Positions 63,824 through 64,000 of a stretch of DNA of 64,000 nucleotides are shown in pieces. Under the pieces are notes generated by a model, which ran no database searches, had not been told where the DNA came from, and saw only the letters and a list, made by a program, of their open reading frames with translations. The stretch's first letter is position 1. Every line of letters begins with the position of its first letter. The position numbers and the translations under genes were made by a program. The stretch spans positions 372,001 to 436,000 of the forward strand of contig JAGYIT010000007.1 of the NCBI GenBank assembly GCA_018402445.1, written 5' to 3'. The DNA comes from Akkermansiaceae bacterium (GTDB lineage Bacteria > Verrucomicrobiota > Verrucomicrobiia > Verrucomicrobiales > Akkermansiaceae).

Positions 63824-64000
63824 ATGAACCCAATCCACACCCTTCTCACCGTCATCGCACTGGCGGCGATCACCGGATTCACCGTGCAGGCTGCCGAATT
63901 GGAAAGCACCACCGCTGTCGCCGCGAAAACCAACGGCGAGACATGGTGGAACGGAAACTGTGCGAGGATCGACGCCGACATTGAGAAGATGGATGGCAAG
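63824..64000 (+). CDS. Exported protein, 3' truncated by window edge
   Basis: Begins ATG 63824: MNPIHTLLTVIALAAITGFT then VQAAELESTTAVAAKTNGET, a clear signal peptide (cleavage near VQA-AE), and continues open through WWNGNCARIDADIEKMDGK to the window end (59 codons). Divergent from the Verru_Chthon gene across 132 bases. Family not identifiable from this part. Confidence 0.65.
   Translation, partial: MNPIHTLLTVIALAAITGFTVQAAELESTTAVAAKTNGETWWNGNCARIDADIEKMDGK

Overview
The window is GC-rich, densely coded chromosomal DNA from a member of the Verrucomicrobiota, most likely a Verrucomicrobiaceae/Luteolibacter-like aquatic or soil bacterium. The evidence is a Verru_Chthon cassette protein A, two PEP-CTERM proteins (one with autotransporter-type beta-strand repeats), a GntR/LacI-hybrid regulator of the type common in this phylum, a glutaminyl-tRNA synthetase, and a perfect verrucomicrobial-type LexA palindrome (TGTTC-N4-GAACA) in front of a Y-family polymerase. 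There are no rRNA or tRNA genes, CRISPR arrays or intact insertion sequences that I can see.

Layout. 1-4.3 kb: 3' end of prfC, a nucleotidyltransferase pair, a rhodanese-like protein, then a gene-poor patch of heptamer repeats, a PEP-CTERM protein and gene debris. 4.3-7.9 kb (minus): a complete three-gene iron-type ABC importer. 8.2-11.4 kb: two unknown exported proteins, a YjbQ protein and a ThuA-like protein. 11.4-15.1 kb: a chimeric esterase/amidohydrolase remnant, an autotransporter-repeat PEP-CTERM protein and a divergent GntR-type regulator. 15.1-19 kb: purU, a cupin, a NIPSNAP remnant, a large exported unknown. 19-22.3 kb: overlapping ctp protease, yggS and DUF971 genes. 22.4-27.2 kb: a small lipoprotein, then a four-gene operon tatC / membrane protein / exported ClpP-fold protease / MBL hydrolase. 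27.2-29.1 kb: a REP-type transposase remnant and a PKD-type protein. 29.1-35.1 kb: a 2013-residue alpha-2-macroglobulin. 35.2-42.4 kb: a degenerate glutaredoxin, a TPR protein, an MnmM-like methyltransferase next to an MnmC-oxidase-like flavoprotein, a TPM-like zinc-ribbon pair, a MATE exporter and an HELTH-motif aminopeptidase. 42.4-45.9 kb: cobalamin adenosyltransferase, two PilT-type ATPases and a membrane protein. 46-51.8 kb: a VWA membrane protein, a 172-bp inverted-repeat element and a P2-type ATPase. 51.9-64 kb: Gfo/Idh oxidoreductase, gcvP, SOS-linked Y-family polymerase, glnS (its 3' end running into a second inverted-repeat element), an unknown exported protein, the Verru_Chthon A protein and the start of another exported protein.

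Themes. (1) Most genes serve the envelope: export (TatC, signal peptides), periplasmic proteolysis (Ctp, ClpP-fold, aminopeptidase), protease trapping (macroglobulin) and surface display (PEP-CTERM). (2) The adjacent MnmM-like and MnmC(o)-like genes suggest a two-enzyme route for the last steps of wobble-uridine modification. (3) Five genes that otherwise look intact each carry exactly one extra base, two of them within their signal peptides and two inside or abutting tight operons; this looks like a systematic insertion error or a real repeated event and should be resolved before these genes are called pseudogenes. (4) At least five kinds of small repeat or inverted-repeat element punctuate the intergenic space.
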